Below, piece by piece: positions 8,107-15,425 of a stretch of DNA of 27,614 nucleotides. A program made the position numbers and the translations under genes. The notes beneath the pieces are model-generated. The model searched no databases and had not been told where the DNA came from. It saw nothing but the letters and a program-made list of their open reading frames with translations. The stretch comes from an uncultured Mogibacterium sp. (GTDB taxonomy: Bacteria; Bacillota_A; Clostridia; Peptostreptococcales; Anaerovoracaceae). The stretch spans positions 1 to 27,614 of the forward strand of contig NZ_CALHTQ010000001.1 in assembly GCF_938039775.1 (NCBI RefSeq). The letters run 5' to 3'. Each line of letters begins with the position of its first letter. The first letter of the stretch is position 1.

Positions 8107-8180
8107 TTAATAAAATAAAACGCAGATGGTTGGATGAATCAGAGACGATTCTTCATAGGCATCTGCGTTCTTTATTTTCA
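8107..8180. terminator. Bidirectional terminator between convergent genes
   Basis: AACGCAGATG (8119-8128) pairs perfectly with CATCTGCGTT (8160-8169). Inside it GAATC and GATTC can extend the stem. Plus-strand transcripts end in TTCTTTATTTT and minus-strand transcripts in TTTTATTTTATT, so it should stop both the cytidylate kinase-like gene and the rluB operon. Confidence 0.88.
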
Positions 8181-8195
8181 TTTATTCCAATATAT

Positions 8196-8900
8196 CTATA
8201 TCGACTTCAAATATTCAACCTCAGCAGGTCCTAGCTTTCTATATCCACCTACTGCCAACCTTCCAATTACAAGATTTCCTATCTTGATTCGTTCTAGTGT
8301 CTGAACTGGTGTATCGACAGCTTTAAACATACGGCGAACCTGATGATTCTTGCCCTCATGAATAGTTATATCAACTACAGTAGAGTTTATATTGTGCTTT
8401 CTAACCTCAACCTTAGCTGGAGAAGTTCTAAATCCACCTATATCCATACCCTTTTCAAGTCTTGCGATTTTACCACGTGTAAGAATTCCCGATACGACAG
8501 CGCGGTATGTCTTGTCAAGCTCCTTCGACGGATGCATTAACTTGTTGGCAACATCTCCGTCATTTGTAAGAATAAGAAGTCCAGATGTATTGTAGTCAAG
8601 CCTTCCAACAGGGAATATTCTCTTGTCCTCATCCTGAATAAGATCAAGAACTGTAGGTCTATCCTTATCATCAGAGGTAGTAGTCACATATCCCACTGGC
8701 TTATTGAGTAAAATATACGTCTTTCCCACTTCGAGTGAGATTTTTCTACCATCACATACAACCTCGTCATCAGGCTGAACATCGTAACCAGGCTCTCTCA
8801 TAATCGCACCATTGACTGCGACTTTGCCCGCTATAATTAATTCATCAGCCTTTCTTCTGCTAGTAACACCACAGGATGCAATGTATTTATTTATCCTCAC
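8196..8900 (-). CDS. rluB: 23S rRNA/ribosomal large subunit pseudouridine synthase B family
   Basis: It isomerises a uridine in rRNA to pseudouridine. I chose the GTG at 8900 as start: the protein then begins VRINKYIASCGVTSRRKADE, as family members do, and AAGGAG lies 9 nt upstream. The frame also opens at 8945, but that would add 15 residues with no family counterpart. At 234 residues it has an S4 RNA-binding domain (about 1-60) followed by the catalytic domain with GRLDYNTSGLL (catalytic Asp102) and the GKNHQVRRMFKAV segment. It overlaps the scpB stop by 14 bp, so translation is coupled to scpB. Confidence 0.93.
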   Translation of the reverse strand: MRINKYIASCGVTSRRKADELIIAGKVAVNGAIMREPGYDVQPDDEVVCDGRKISLEVGKTYILLNKPVGYVTTTSDDKDRPTVLDLIQDEDKRIFPVGRLDYNTSGLLILTNDGDVANKLMHPSKELDKTYRAVVSGILTRGKIARLEKGMDIGGFRTSPAKVEVRKHNINSTVVDITIHEGKNHQVRRMFKAVDTPVQTLERIKIGNLVIGRLAVGGYRKLGPAEVEYLKSI

Positions 8901-9486
8901 TATCTGCGTCTCCTTCAAAATTGATTGATAGCTGCTCGTGAGCACTTTCGTCTTCGTATTCCTCTATATCATCAAACTCCGTTATGTCAGGTAGATCCTT
9001 AATCGATGTGAATCCAAACTTCTTTAGAAATTCATCTGTCGTCTTATATAGAAGTGGACGTCCCACGCCTTCAGACCTTCCAGCTACATCAACTAATTCC
9101 TTGCTCATGAGCCCATCGATAACCCGCTCGCTCTTGATACCTCTTATAGAATCTATTTCACCCTTAGTAACTGGCTGCCTATAGGCGATGATAGCCAGTA
9201 CCTCGAGTGCTGCCTGTGAAAGTTTCTTAACCTTGACCGGAGTGCAAAGCTTCTCGATAAATATCTCATTTTCAGCATGAGTTACGAACTGAAATGCACC
9301 ATCAACTTCTCTGATTCTTATGCCACGTCCCATCATCACATATTCACGCTGTAGTTCTAAGAACAGCTCTTTTACTTCCTTCTTATCAGTATCTAGAACC
9401 TCTGCTGCGTCCTTAACCTTAAGTGGCTCACCCCAGACAAACATCATCGATTCAAGTGCTGATTTCATTACCTTATCATTGTACAT
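8887..9486 (-). CDS. scpB: Segregation and condensation protein B
   Basis: Kleisin-associated winged-helix protein of the SMC-ScpAB complex, which compacts and segregates the chromosome. The 199 residues show the ScpB pattern: an N-terminal winged helix starting with KSALESMMFVWGEPLKVKDAAEVL, the LSQAALEVLAIIAYRQPVTKGEID signature around 90-113, and RPLLYKTTDEFLKKFG near 141-156, with an acidic C-terminal tail. It overlaps scpA upstream by 11 bp and rluB downstream by 14 bp. Confidence 0.96.
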   Translation of the reverse strand: MYNDKVMKSALESMMFVWGEPLKVKDAAEVLDTDKKEVKELFLELQREYVMMGRGIRIREVDGAFQFVTHAENEIFIEKLCTPVKVKKLSQAALEVLAIIAYRQPVTKGEIDSIRGIKSERVIDGLMSKELVDVAGRSEGVGRPLLYKTTDEFLKKFGFTSIKDLPDITEFDDIEEYEDESAHEQLSINFEGDADSEDK

Positions 9487-10231
9487 CCGTCTGAACCTCT
9501 TTCTTAATCACGCTGATATTTCCGTAGTTTTTATCTTGTTTAGCGTCAACTTCCTGCATCTTAATCATCTCTAGAAGTGACATGAACGAAAGTGTTATAT
9601 CATACCTATCCGCCTCTTCAGGCACTAGCTCGGTAAAATCAATACACTCTCCAACCGAAGCCTTATCCCTAATTATAGCTGTCATATAGTTTATACGATC
9701 TTCAATCGAAGCACGCTCACGCTTGATCTTCTGATACCTTTTCTTGACGTCAGCTACTCGCTTTTTCTTCTGCAAAAATGCATTGAACGCATTAACGAAC
9801 TGCTCGATATCAGCCTTTAGAAGCTCGTCAGGTGAATCAAGGTATTCCGACATATCCTCAGCAGGTTTCTCGTGAATACATTGATTGGCTTCCAGTCTCT
9901 CCTGCAGCATCTCAGCAATTTTCTTAGTCTTAACATACTCAGCAAGCCTGCTCACCAATTCCATGCGGGGATCTTCGTCAATTACGACTTCACCAGCATC
10001 GTTGACACGAGGAAGCAGCATGTGAGACTTAAGTCTGATTAACACTGCCGCCAGCACTATAAATTCGCTGCTCACTTCGACGTTAAGCTCACCCATCTCT
10101 TTGAGATAGCCGATATACTGCTCAGTGATTTCAGCAACCTTGATGTCATATATGTCCATCTTAGCATTCTGAATCAGATAAACTAGCAGATCGAATGGCC
10201 CTTCAAATTTATCAATTCTTACTTTGTACAA
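9476..10231 (-). CDS. scpA: Segregation and condensation protein A (kleisin)
   Basis: Kleisin subunit that bridges the SMC heads. The 251 residues start with YKVRIDKFEGPFDLLVYLIQ, the N-terminal SMC-binding signature, followed by KMDIYDIKVAEITEQYI and the LAAVLIRLKSHMLLPR helix. A variable charged middle (about 85-170) separates this from a C-terminal winged-helix part. The length is normal. The start overlaps the truA stop by 13 bp, so it depends on coupled translation. Confidence 0.96.
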   Translation of the reverse strand: MYKVRIDKFEGPFDLLVYLIQNAKMDIYDIKVAEITEQYIGYLKEMGELNVEVSSEFIVLAAVLIRLKSHMLLPRVNDAGEVVIDEDPRMELVSRLAEYVKTKKIAEMLQERLEANQCIHEKPAEDMSEYLDSPDELLKADIEQFVNAFNAFLQKKKRVADVKKRYQKIKRERASIEDRINYMTAIIRDKASVGECIDFTELVPEEADRYDITLSFMSLLEMIKMQEVDAKQDKNYGNISVIKKEVQTDVQ

Positions 10232-11031
10232 GTGCCGCCTCCATGCTTAAATTCATCATCAAAATAAATCTCTTCTAGATACAGCCCTTCTGGCGGTGCT
10301 GTAAATCCCGCTTTACTCCTGTCGGTATAAGCTATTATGCTTTCCATCTCCTTAGCTTCCTTCTTGCCAGTTCCTATTTCGAGCAATGTGCCGACCAGAA
10401 TCCTAACCATATTATAGAGAAATCCGTCACCAGTAACTCTGATGACAGTCTTATTACCTTCTTCGGTTATGGAAATATCTGTAATCGTTCTAATCGTAGT
10501 CTCTCTGGGAATTCCCCCAGCAGTCTGAAACGAAGCGAAATCATGTGTTCCCACAGCTAAACTTGCCGCCTCACGCATAGCCGCATGATCTAAGGGAAAG
10601 CTGTAATGGTAAACGTGATTCCTCTCAAAAATATCTCCACTCCTATCGACAATATACTTATACGTCTTGCCATGGCAAGAAAATCTAGCATGAAAGTCCA
10701 TAGGCACTTCGTCTGCGGAAATAATTCTGATATCTCCAGGAAGACCGCTGCGCCCAAGACCGCCAGCTCCAAACCTTCTGTTCATGATGTCTGCTAGCTT
10801 CTCTGTCGGAAGCGGATTATCCCATACGAAAGAGCAGCATTGACCAAGAGCGTGAACGCCGGTATCTGTGCGGCTAGTACCATTTACAGGTACTTCATGG
10901 CCAGCGATAAAATAAAGTACATGCTCTACTTCACCTTGAACTGTTCTCACATCAGGTTGCTTCTGCCACCCATGAAAGTTCGTACCGTCATATTGAATTT
11001 TAAGAAGAATATTCTTGCTTCTCTCAGACAT
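10219..11031 (-). CDS. truA: tRNA pseudouridine(38-40) synthase
   Basis: It makes pseudouridine at positions 38-40 of the tRNA anticodon arm. The protein has 270 residues with IQYDGTNFHGWQKQP near the N-terminus, the catalytic-site motif GTSRTDTGVHA with Asp56, and FLYNMVRILVGTLLEIG around 205-221. The ATG at 11031 has an AAAGG ribosome site. It is the first gene of the truA-scpA-scpB-rluB run. A TATAAT-like element sits at 11079-11084 in front of it. Confidence 0.96.
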   Translation of the reverse strand: MSERSKNILLKIQYDGTNFHGWQKQPDVRTVQGEVEHVLYFIAGHEVPVNGTSRTDTGVHALGQCCSFVWDNPLPTEKLADIMNRRFGAGGLGRSGLPGDIRIISADEVPMDFHARFSCHGKTYKYIVDRSGDIFERNHVYHYSFPLDHAAMREAASLAVGTHDFASFQTAGGIPRETTIRTITDISITEEGNKTVIRVTGDGFLYNMVRILVGTLLEIGTGKKEAKEMESIIAYTDRSKAGFTAPPEGLYLEEIYFDDEFKHGGGTCTK

Positions 11032-11078
11032 ATTAACCTTTCTCTATGTTGCTCTACTTTTAAATATGCTTAGTCACC

Positions 11079-11084
11079 ATTATA
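11079..11084 (-). promoter_or_regulatory. -10 element upstream of truA
   Basis: On the minus strand TATAAT lies 47 bp before the truA ATG in the A+T-rich gap 11032-11115. No clear -35 hexamer is seen. The upstream peptidase gene ends only 32 bp before this element without an obvious terminator, so read-through is also possible. Confidence 0.4.
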
Positions 11085-11115
11085 ATATGTAAAAATTAAT
11101 ATTAATTTAGATGCG

Positions 11116-11838
11116 TTATATAAGCACTAGCGGAAGGTAATCCCATAGCACCAGCACGTATATTGCGACTGCCGGAAGTGCATACACTAGCATCGGTCTG
11201 TGCTCATCAGCATCAAACCTATTAGTAATGCTTAGGAATACAATGTGGATAAGTGCAAAAATTGAAACCATAATAAATATCGCAAGCACTCCATGAGCAC
11301 CTGTCACAAACCCTATCGAAATATAGAACTTTAGGTCAGCACCACCTATTACAGTCTTATGGTATATTATCCTTCCTAGTCCATAGGTTGCAAGCCCTAG
11401 CGCAAGTCCGATTATCGCACCATAAAGCGGTTCAAGCAGATTCTCGTTGAAGCTCACGAAACCGACTGCAGATACGGCAAGTAAAACGTTAAGTTGATCA
11501 GGCACCACCCTATACTTAGCATCACATATTGCCATCATTGAGACAATAAAAATTACCATCATGCCAGCAATCATGAACTGCGTCGACTCTCTAACGGCCA
11601 TAAATACACCGCTCGCACCAAAAAACACCGTAAAAACCAGCTTCCATGGCGTACTAGCGAGTCTCTGTCTTTCATTTTCCATGTCTTTAATAAGTGCAGT
11701 AGGCAGACTTTCACCTTCCTCTTGAAACCATCTCACAGGCATATTATTGAACCAGACAACTATGCCATTGCCTAGTAGCAAAGCGATAACTACTGAAATC
11801 ACCGCTTTGATTATCATAAATACGTAATATTGATCCAT
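11116..11838 (-). CDS. A24-family prepilin peptidase-like membrane protein
   Basis: Aspartyl protease of the type IV prepilin peptidase family (A24), which cuts leader peptides of pilin-like proteins at the membrane. The 240 residues form about seven membrane segments. The catalytic aspartates are Asp106 in ICDAKYRVVPD and Asp168 in GGADLKFY, both in the right context. The loop after the first membrane segment (about 31-65) resembles the prepilin methylation region but has no cysteine pairs, so only cleavage is expected. There are no pilin or type II secretion genes nearby. No Shine-Dalgarno sequence precedes the ATG, and a TGtTATAAT promoter lies so close that the mRNA should begin at the start codon. 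Confidence 0.85.
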   Translation of the reverse strand: MDQYYVFMIIKAVISVVIALLLGNGIVVWFNNMPVRWFQEEGESLPTALIKDMENERQRLASTPWKLVFTVFFGASGVFMAVRESTQFMIAGMMVIFIVSMMAICDAKYRVVPDQLNVLLAVSAVGFVSFNENLLEPLYGAIIGLALGLATYGLGRIIYHKTVIGGADLKFYISIGFVTGAHGVLAIFIMVSIFALIHIVFLSITNRFDADEHRPMLVYALPAVAIYVLVLWDYLPLVLI

Positions 11839-11844
11839 TTGTTA

Positions 11845-11853
11845 ATTATAACA
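11845..11853 (-). promoter_or_regulatory. Extended -10 promoter giving a leaderless A24 peptidase mRNA
   Basis: On the minus strand TGtTATAAT ends 6 nt before the ATG at 11838. The usual distance of about 7 nt from the -10 element to +1 puts the transcription start at the A of the ATG. A good -35 element is not visible. Confidence 0.5.
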
Positions 11854-11868
11854 TACAATATAATGAAT

Positions 11869-11890
11869 AAGGCACCCAAAAGGGCGCCTT
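11869..11890 (-). terminator. Hairpin terminator candidate after the CoA-transferase gene
   Basis: AAGGCGCCC and GGGTGCCTT pair over 9 bp (one G-U on the minus RNA) around a UUUU loop. The hairpin starts 33 nt after the CoA-transferase stop. The following ATTCATTATATT is AU-rich rather than a U-run, so efficiency is uncertain. Confidence 0.6.
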
Positions 11891-11923
11891 AAAGTACCTA
11901 TTATAAGCGTATGATCATTAAAT

Positions 11924-13261
11924 CTACCTCTTGTTCGATTGTCTCCATACATTTACATCTTTAGCCGACTGAATAAGTTCTTCTCTAAATTTAGGATGTG
12001 CAAGATTTATCAGCTTCTCAGCACGCTCCCACACTGAAGCTCCTGCGAGGTTTTCAATACCGTACTCGGTAACCATTGTATATGCCTGGCTTCTAGGGTC
12101 TGTAATGATATCTCCACCTGTAAATATAGGCTTGATATTCGAATGCAAGTTGCCATTTCTATCTGTAAATGTAGAAGGAAGAGCTATGAAGCTCTGAGCC
12201 TTAGTATTTTTAAACCCTGCAGTAAGGAAGTCTAGCTGTCCCCCAGTTCCGCTGATGTGACGTGTACCCGCACTCTCTGCTGAAATTTGTCCAAATAAAT
12301 CCACTGCAATGCAGCTATTTATAGATACAAAGTTGTCTAGCTGCCCGATTACATCGAGTCCATTAACATAGTTAATCGGTGCACAGCACATGCTAGGATT
12401 ATTAGCCACCCAGTCAAAGAGTTCCTGAGTACCGTGAGCTATACTGAATACGGACTTACCCCTCATAATGCCCTGTTTATTAAGGTTAGTTATCTTTCCA
12501 GCCTTATACATGTCAAGATAAGCATTGACGAGAAGTTCAGTATGAATACCTAGATTCTTTAGCTCAGAATTTGCGATTAGCTTTCCTATCGCATCAGGCA
12601 TACCTCCAACACCCAGCTGAATGCAAGCACCATCAGTCATTCTATCTACGATTAATTCCGCTATCTTCTCCTCTACTGGACCAGCGACGATTGACGGAAA
12701 CTCTGTCAGACCCTCGTGCTCACCTTCTATGACCATATCTACTTCAGAGATATGGATTGTATTTTCTAGACCATGTACATTAGGGAGGTTCTCATTTACC
12801 TCTAAGATGATAAAATCCGCTACATCAAAAACTGCACGAGCATGGGAATTGCTCATTGCCATGTTAAAGTAACCGTGTTCGTCCATCGGTGTAACACCCA
12901 TGACTGCTACATTCACAGTCAGAAAGCGTCTGTAGTAGTCAGGAAGATTTCTAAATACCATCGGTATGAACTTACAGAGCCCCCTATCTGAAAGCTTTCT
13001 CTCATAGCCTATCATGTGCCATGAATTATATGTGAAATGCTCTGCTTCTGGATCCTGCTCAGCTATCTGAAGCGGTTTAGTTATCAGTAGAGCGCGCACT
13101 TTTACATCTTCTAGCTCAGCCTTCCTAGCAGCAAGCGCCTCATCAAATAAGGCTGGAAAGCCTTGATAGCAACCGAAATCCACCCAGTCTCCGCTCTTTA
13201 CAATCTGTGCAGCCTCACTTGGTGTTTTTAGTTTTTGATTATATATTTCCCTATAGTTCAT
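11924..13261 (-). CDS. Acetyl-CoA hydrolase/transferase family CoA-transferase (butyryl/4-hydroxybutyrate type)
   Basis: Moves CoA between carboxylic acids, typically acyl-CoA plus acetate. The 445 residues begin MNYREIYNQKLKTPSEAAQ, matching the usual family N-terminus. An ATG three codons upstream (13270) is also possible, but it would sit only 4 nt from the AAAGG ribosome site. The catalytic Glu is present in GIHTELL (Glu242), followed by the FGQISAESAG and SGTGGQLDF motifs that bind CoA. The exact substrate cannot be read from the sequence; butyryl-CoA, 4-hydroxybutyryl-CoA or a branched-chain acyl-CoA are candidates. The start lies inside the last codons of the hydrolase gene, so the two are translationally coupled. 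Confidence 0.9.
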   Translation of the reverse strand: MNYREIYNQKLKTPSEAAQIVKSGDWVDFGCYQGFPALFDEALAARKAELEDVKVRALLITKPLQIAEQDPEAEHFTYNSWHMIGYERKLSDRGLCKFIPMVFRNLPDYYRRFLTVNVAVMGVTPMDEHGYFNMAMSNSHARAVFDVADFIILEVNENLPNVHGLENTIHISEVDMVIEGEHEGLTEFPSIVAGPVEEKIAELIVDRMTDGACIQLGVGGMPDAIGKLIANSELKNLGIHTELLVNAYLDMYKAGKITNLNKQGIMRGKSVFSIAHGTQELFDWVANNPSMCCAPINYVNGLDVIGQLDNFVSINSCIAVDLFGQISAESAGTRHISGTGGQLDFLTAGFKNTKAQSFIALPSTFTDRNGNLHSNIKPIFTGGDIITDPRSQAYTMVTEYGIENLAGASVWERAEKLINLAHPKFREELIQSAKDVNVWRQSNKR

Positions 13262-14213
13262 TGATATCATCCAACCTTTCGTCTAGCCAAGTTCTGATGT
13301 CATCATATACAGATTCTCTATCTGTCTCATTTAGTATTTCATGCCTATCATCGTGATAAAGTTTGATATCCACGATGCATTTCGTATTGCTCACATACTG
13401 CATGTAAGCTTTTCTTACACCTTCACCGAAGTCTCCTACTGGATCTTCCGCTCCTGATACGAATAGCATGGCGAGATTCGGAGAGATAGTCCTGGTTCTG
13501 CTCTTATCGATGCACATTAGAATACCTTTAAACATCTCTTTGTATGCATTTACGGTAAAAATAAAGCTACACCACTCTTCCTCGCAGTACCAATCAACAA
13601 TCTCAGTATCCTTTGTTAGCCAATCGAACTGCGTCCTTGCCGGCTTAAACTTTTTATTATACGAAGAGAATGCTATAGAGTTAATGAGTTTACTTCTATA
13701 GTGAGGCCCCCTCACAGCTTTAAACAGTGATGCCAGTGCACTTCCCGCATACAAAACCAAAGCATTAGGCTGACATGTCCCCATCACTATCGCACCAGCT
13801 AGACCTTCAGAGTAGCTAATATCATCATTATCCGTTTCAGTTAAATACTGACGCAAGAGGCAGGAGCCCATACTGTGACCGAGTATAAAATAAGGAATAT
13901 CTGGATATTCCTTCGTTGTCCTATTTCTAAGTTCATGGATATCAGCAATCAAAGTCTCATTGCCATGATCGCCAAAATACCCGTAATCATCAGGCGTGAG
14001 TGCCGATTCTCCATGCCCAAGCAAATCATGTCCAACGACAACATATCCGTGATCGGTCAGATACGAAGCAAATGCACTATACCTGCCAACGAACTCAACC
14101 ATTCCATGTATTATCTGCAGCACTGCCTTAGGCTTCTCATCGGGTATCCATTTTCTAACATGTATCGGGGTCCTTGCATCTGCCGACATAAATGTTTCAT
14201 CAATTTTTTTCAT
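13251..14213 (-). CDS. Alpha/beta hydrolase, monoacylglycerol lipase/lysophospholipase-like
   Basis: A 320-residue serine hydrolase of the Hydrolase_4 type. The oxyanion segment IIHGMVEFVGRY (34-45) and GHDLLGHGES (61-70) are typical of bacterial lysophospholipase L2/monoacylglycerol lipase-like proteins. The nucleophile is Ser114 in GHSMGS, the acid is probably Asp257 in SGAEDPVG, and the base is His291 in HDDRHEIL. There is no signal peptide, so it acts in the cytosol. The start at 14213 has an AGAGGG ribosome site. Its last codons contain the start of the CoA-transferase gene, which suggests that it releases an acid or glycerol ester product used by that enzyme; this is inference only. Confidence 0.88.
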   Translation of the reverse strand: MKKIDETFMSADARTPIHVRKWIPDEKPKAVLQIIHGMVEFVGRYSAFASYLTDHGYVVVGHDLLGHGESALTPDDYGYFGDHGNETLIADIHELRNRTTKEYPDIPYFILGHSMGSCLLRQYLTETDNDDISYSEGLAGAIVMGTCQPNALVLYAGSALASLFKAVRGPHYRSKLINSIAFSSYNKKFKPARTQFDWLTKDTEIVDWYCEEEWCSFIFTVNAYKEMFKGILMCIDKSRTRTISPNLAMLFVSGAEDPVGDFGEGVRKAYMQYVSNTKCIVDIKLYHDDRHEILNETDRESVYDDIRTWLDERLDDINEL

Positions 14214-14255
14214 CAGTTCCCTCTTGCGTAATATGATTTTATACAGTACTAACTT

Positions 14256-15425
14256 TTACCTCGAAATTTTCTGCCCATGGTACTGATAGTATGTTGTCTG
14301 CAGTCTTCCGTTGTACAGCTTTCGTCTTCTATCTGCCTTTCTATCAAAGATTTCCTCAACATCGCGGTCTGTCGTTATCATGAAGAGCGACCATGTCGGA
14401 TCTTTTTCAAGAATCTCTTTTAGGCGCGCATATATCTTGTGAATTGCTTCCTTATCACCAATTCTCTCACCATATGGAGGATTAGTGATAATTATTCCGT
14501 TAGACTCATCCGCTCTAAATTTACGCATATCCATGCGGCTGAACGTAATATCCTCTTCAACGCCAGCATCCATAGCATTAGCCATTGCTGCAGCAATAGC
14601 TTTACCGTTTATATCAAAGCCTTTTATGATTACCTCACTATCGTAATCAACTGCGTTATATGCAGCCTGACGTTCTTCATTCCACAGTTCCTCAGGGATG
14701 AAGTCCCATGCCATCGCAGCAAATTTACGGTTAAGACCAGGTGCAATATTTCTAGCCATCATTGCCGCTTCTATAAGAATAGTTCCTGATCCACAGCACG
14801 GATCGACAAGAAGCCTCGATACGTGCTCTGGATTATCCTTATCCCTACGCATCACACCTTCTTTCCAAAAGCTAAGTCTAACAAGTGCGGCAGCCAAAGT
14901 TTCCTTCATAGGAGCTGCAACGTCTACAGCCCTATAGCCACGCTTATGAAGTCCTGCCCCCGAAGTATCGAGAAGTATCGTTACATGATTCTTGAGTATA
15001 GAAAATCTGATGCGATAGTTTGCACCAGTCTCGTCAAAATGATTCTGTACATAGAAATCCGATAGTCGTGACACTATCGCCTTCTTGATTATACTCTGGC
15101 AAGATGGAACGCTATGAAGAGTTGATTTTACTGAAGTTCCCACTACTGGGAATGCTGCATCGACAGGCAAGAAGTCCTCCCATCCGATTCCCCTAACCTG
15201 CTGGAACAGCTCTTCAAATGTCGCTGCCTTAAATTCAGTCACCTTGATATACACTCTATCCGCGGTTCTAAGCCACATATTGGAATGCACAATAGCTCTC
15301 TCATCACCAACGAAAGTGACTTTTCCATCTTCGACTTTAACTACGCTGTACCCCAGCTCCTGTAGTTCCATCTTAACTACTGCTTCAAGTCCAAATGTCG
15401 CAGTTGCAATTAATTCATACTTCAT
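14256..15425 (-). CDS. THUMP-domain class I SAM-dependent RNA methyltransferase (RlmL N-terminal-domain type)
   Basis: The 389 residues match the YpsC/RlmL family of N2-guanine RNA methyltransferases. A ferredoxin-like and THUMP region covers about 1-160 (start ELIATATFGLEAVVKMELQELGY). The catalytic domain has DPCCGSGTILIEAAMMARNIAPG for SAM binding near 210-232 and the NPPYGER motif near 317-323 that marks amino-group methylation of a base. It probably methylates 23S rRNA, but the position is not determined. The start overlaps the stop of the upstream transporter gene by 4 bp (ATGA), a sign of coupled translation. Confidence 0.92.
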   Translation of the reverse strand: MKYELIATATFGLEAVVKMELQELGYSVVKVEDGKVTFVGDERAIVHSNMWLRTADRVYIKVTEFKAATFEELFQQVRGIGWEDFLPVDAAFPVVGTSVKSTLHSVPSCQSIIKKAIVSRLSDFYVQNHFDETGANYRIRFSILKNHVTILLDTSGAGLHKRGYRAVDVAAPMKETLAAALVRLSFWKEGVMRRDKDNPEHVSRLLVDPCCGSGTILIEAAMMARNIAPGLNRKFAAMAWDFIPEELWNEERQAAYNAVDYDSEVIIKGFDINGKAIAAAMANAMDAGVEEDITFSRMDMRKFRADESNGIIITNPPYGERIGDKEAIHKIYARLKEILEKDPTWSLFMITTDRDVEEIFDRKADRRRKLYNGRLQTTYYQYHGQKISR

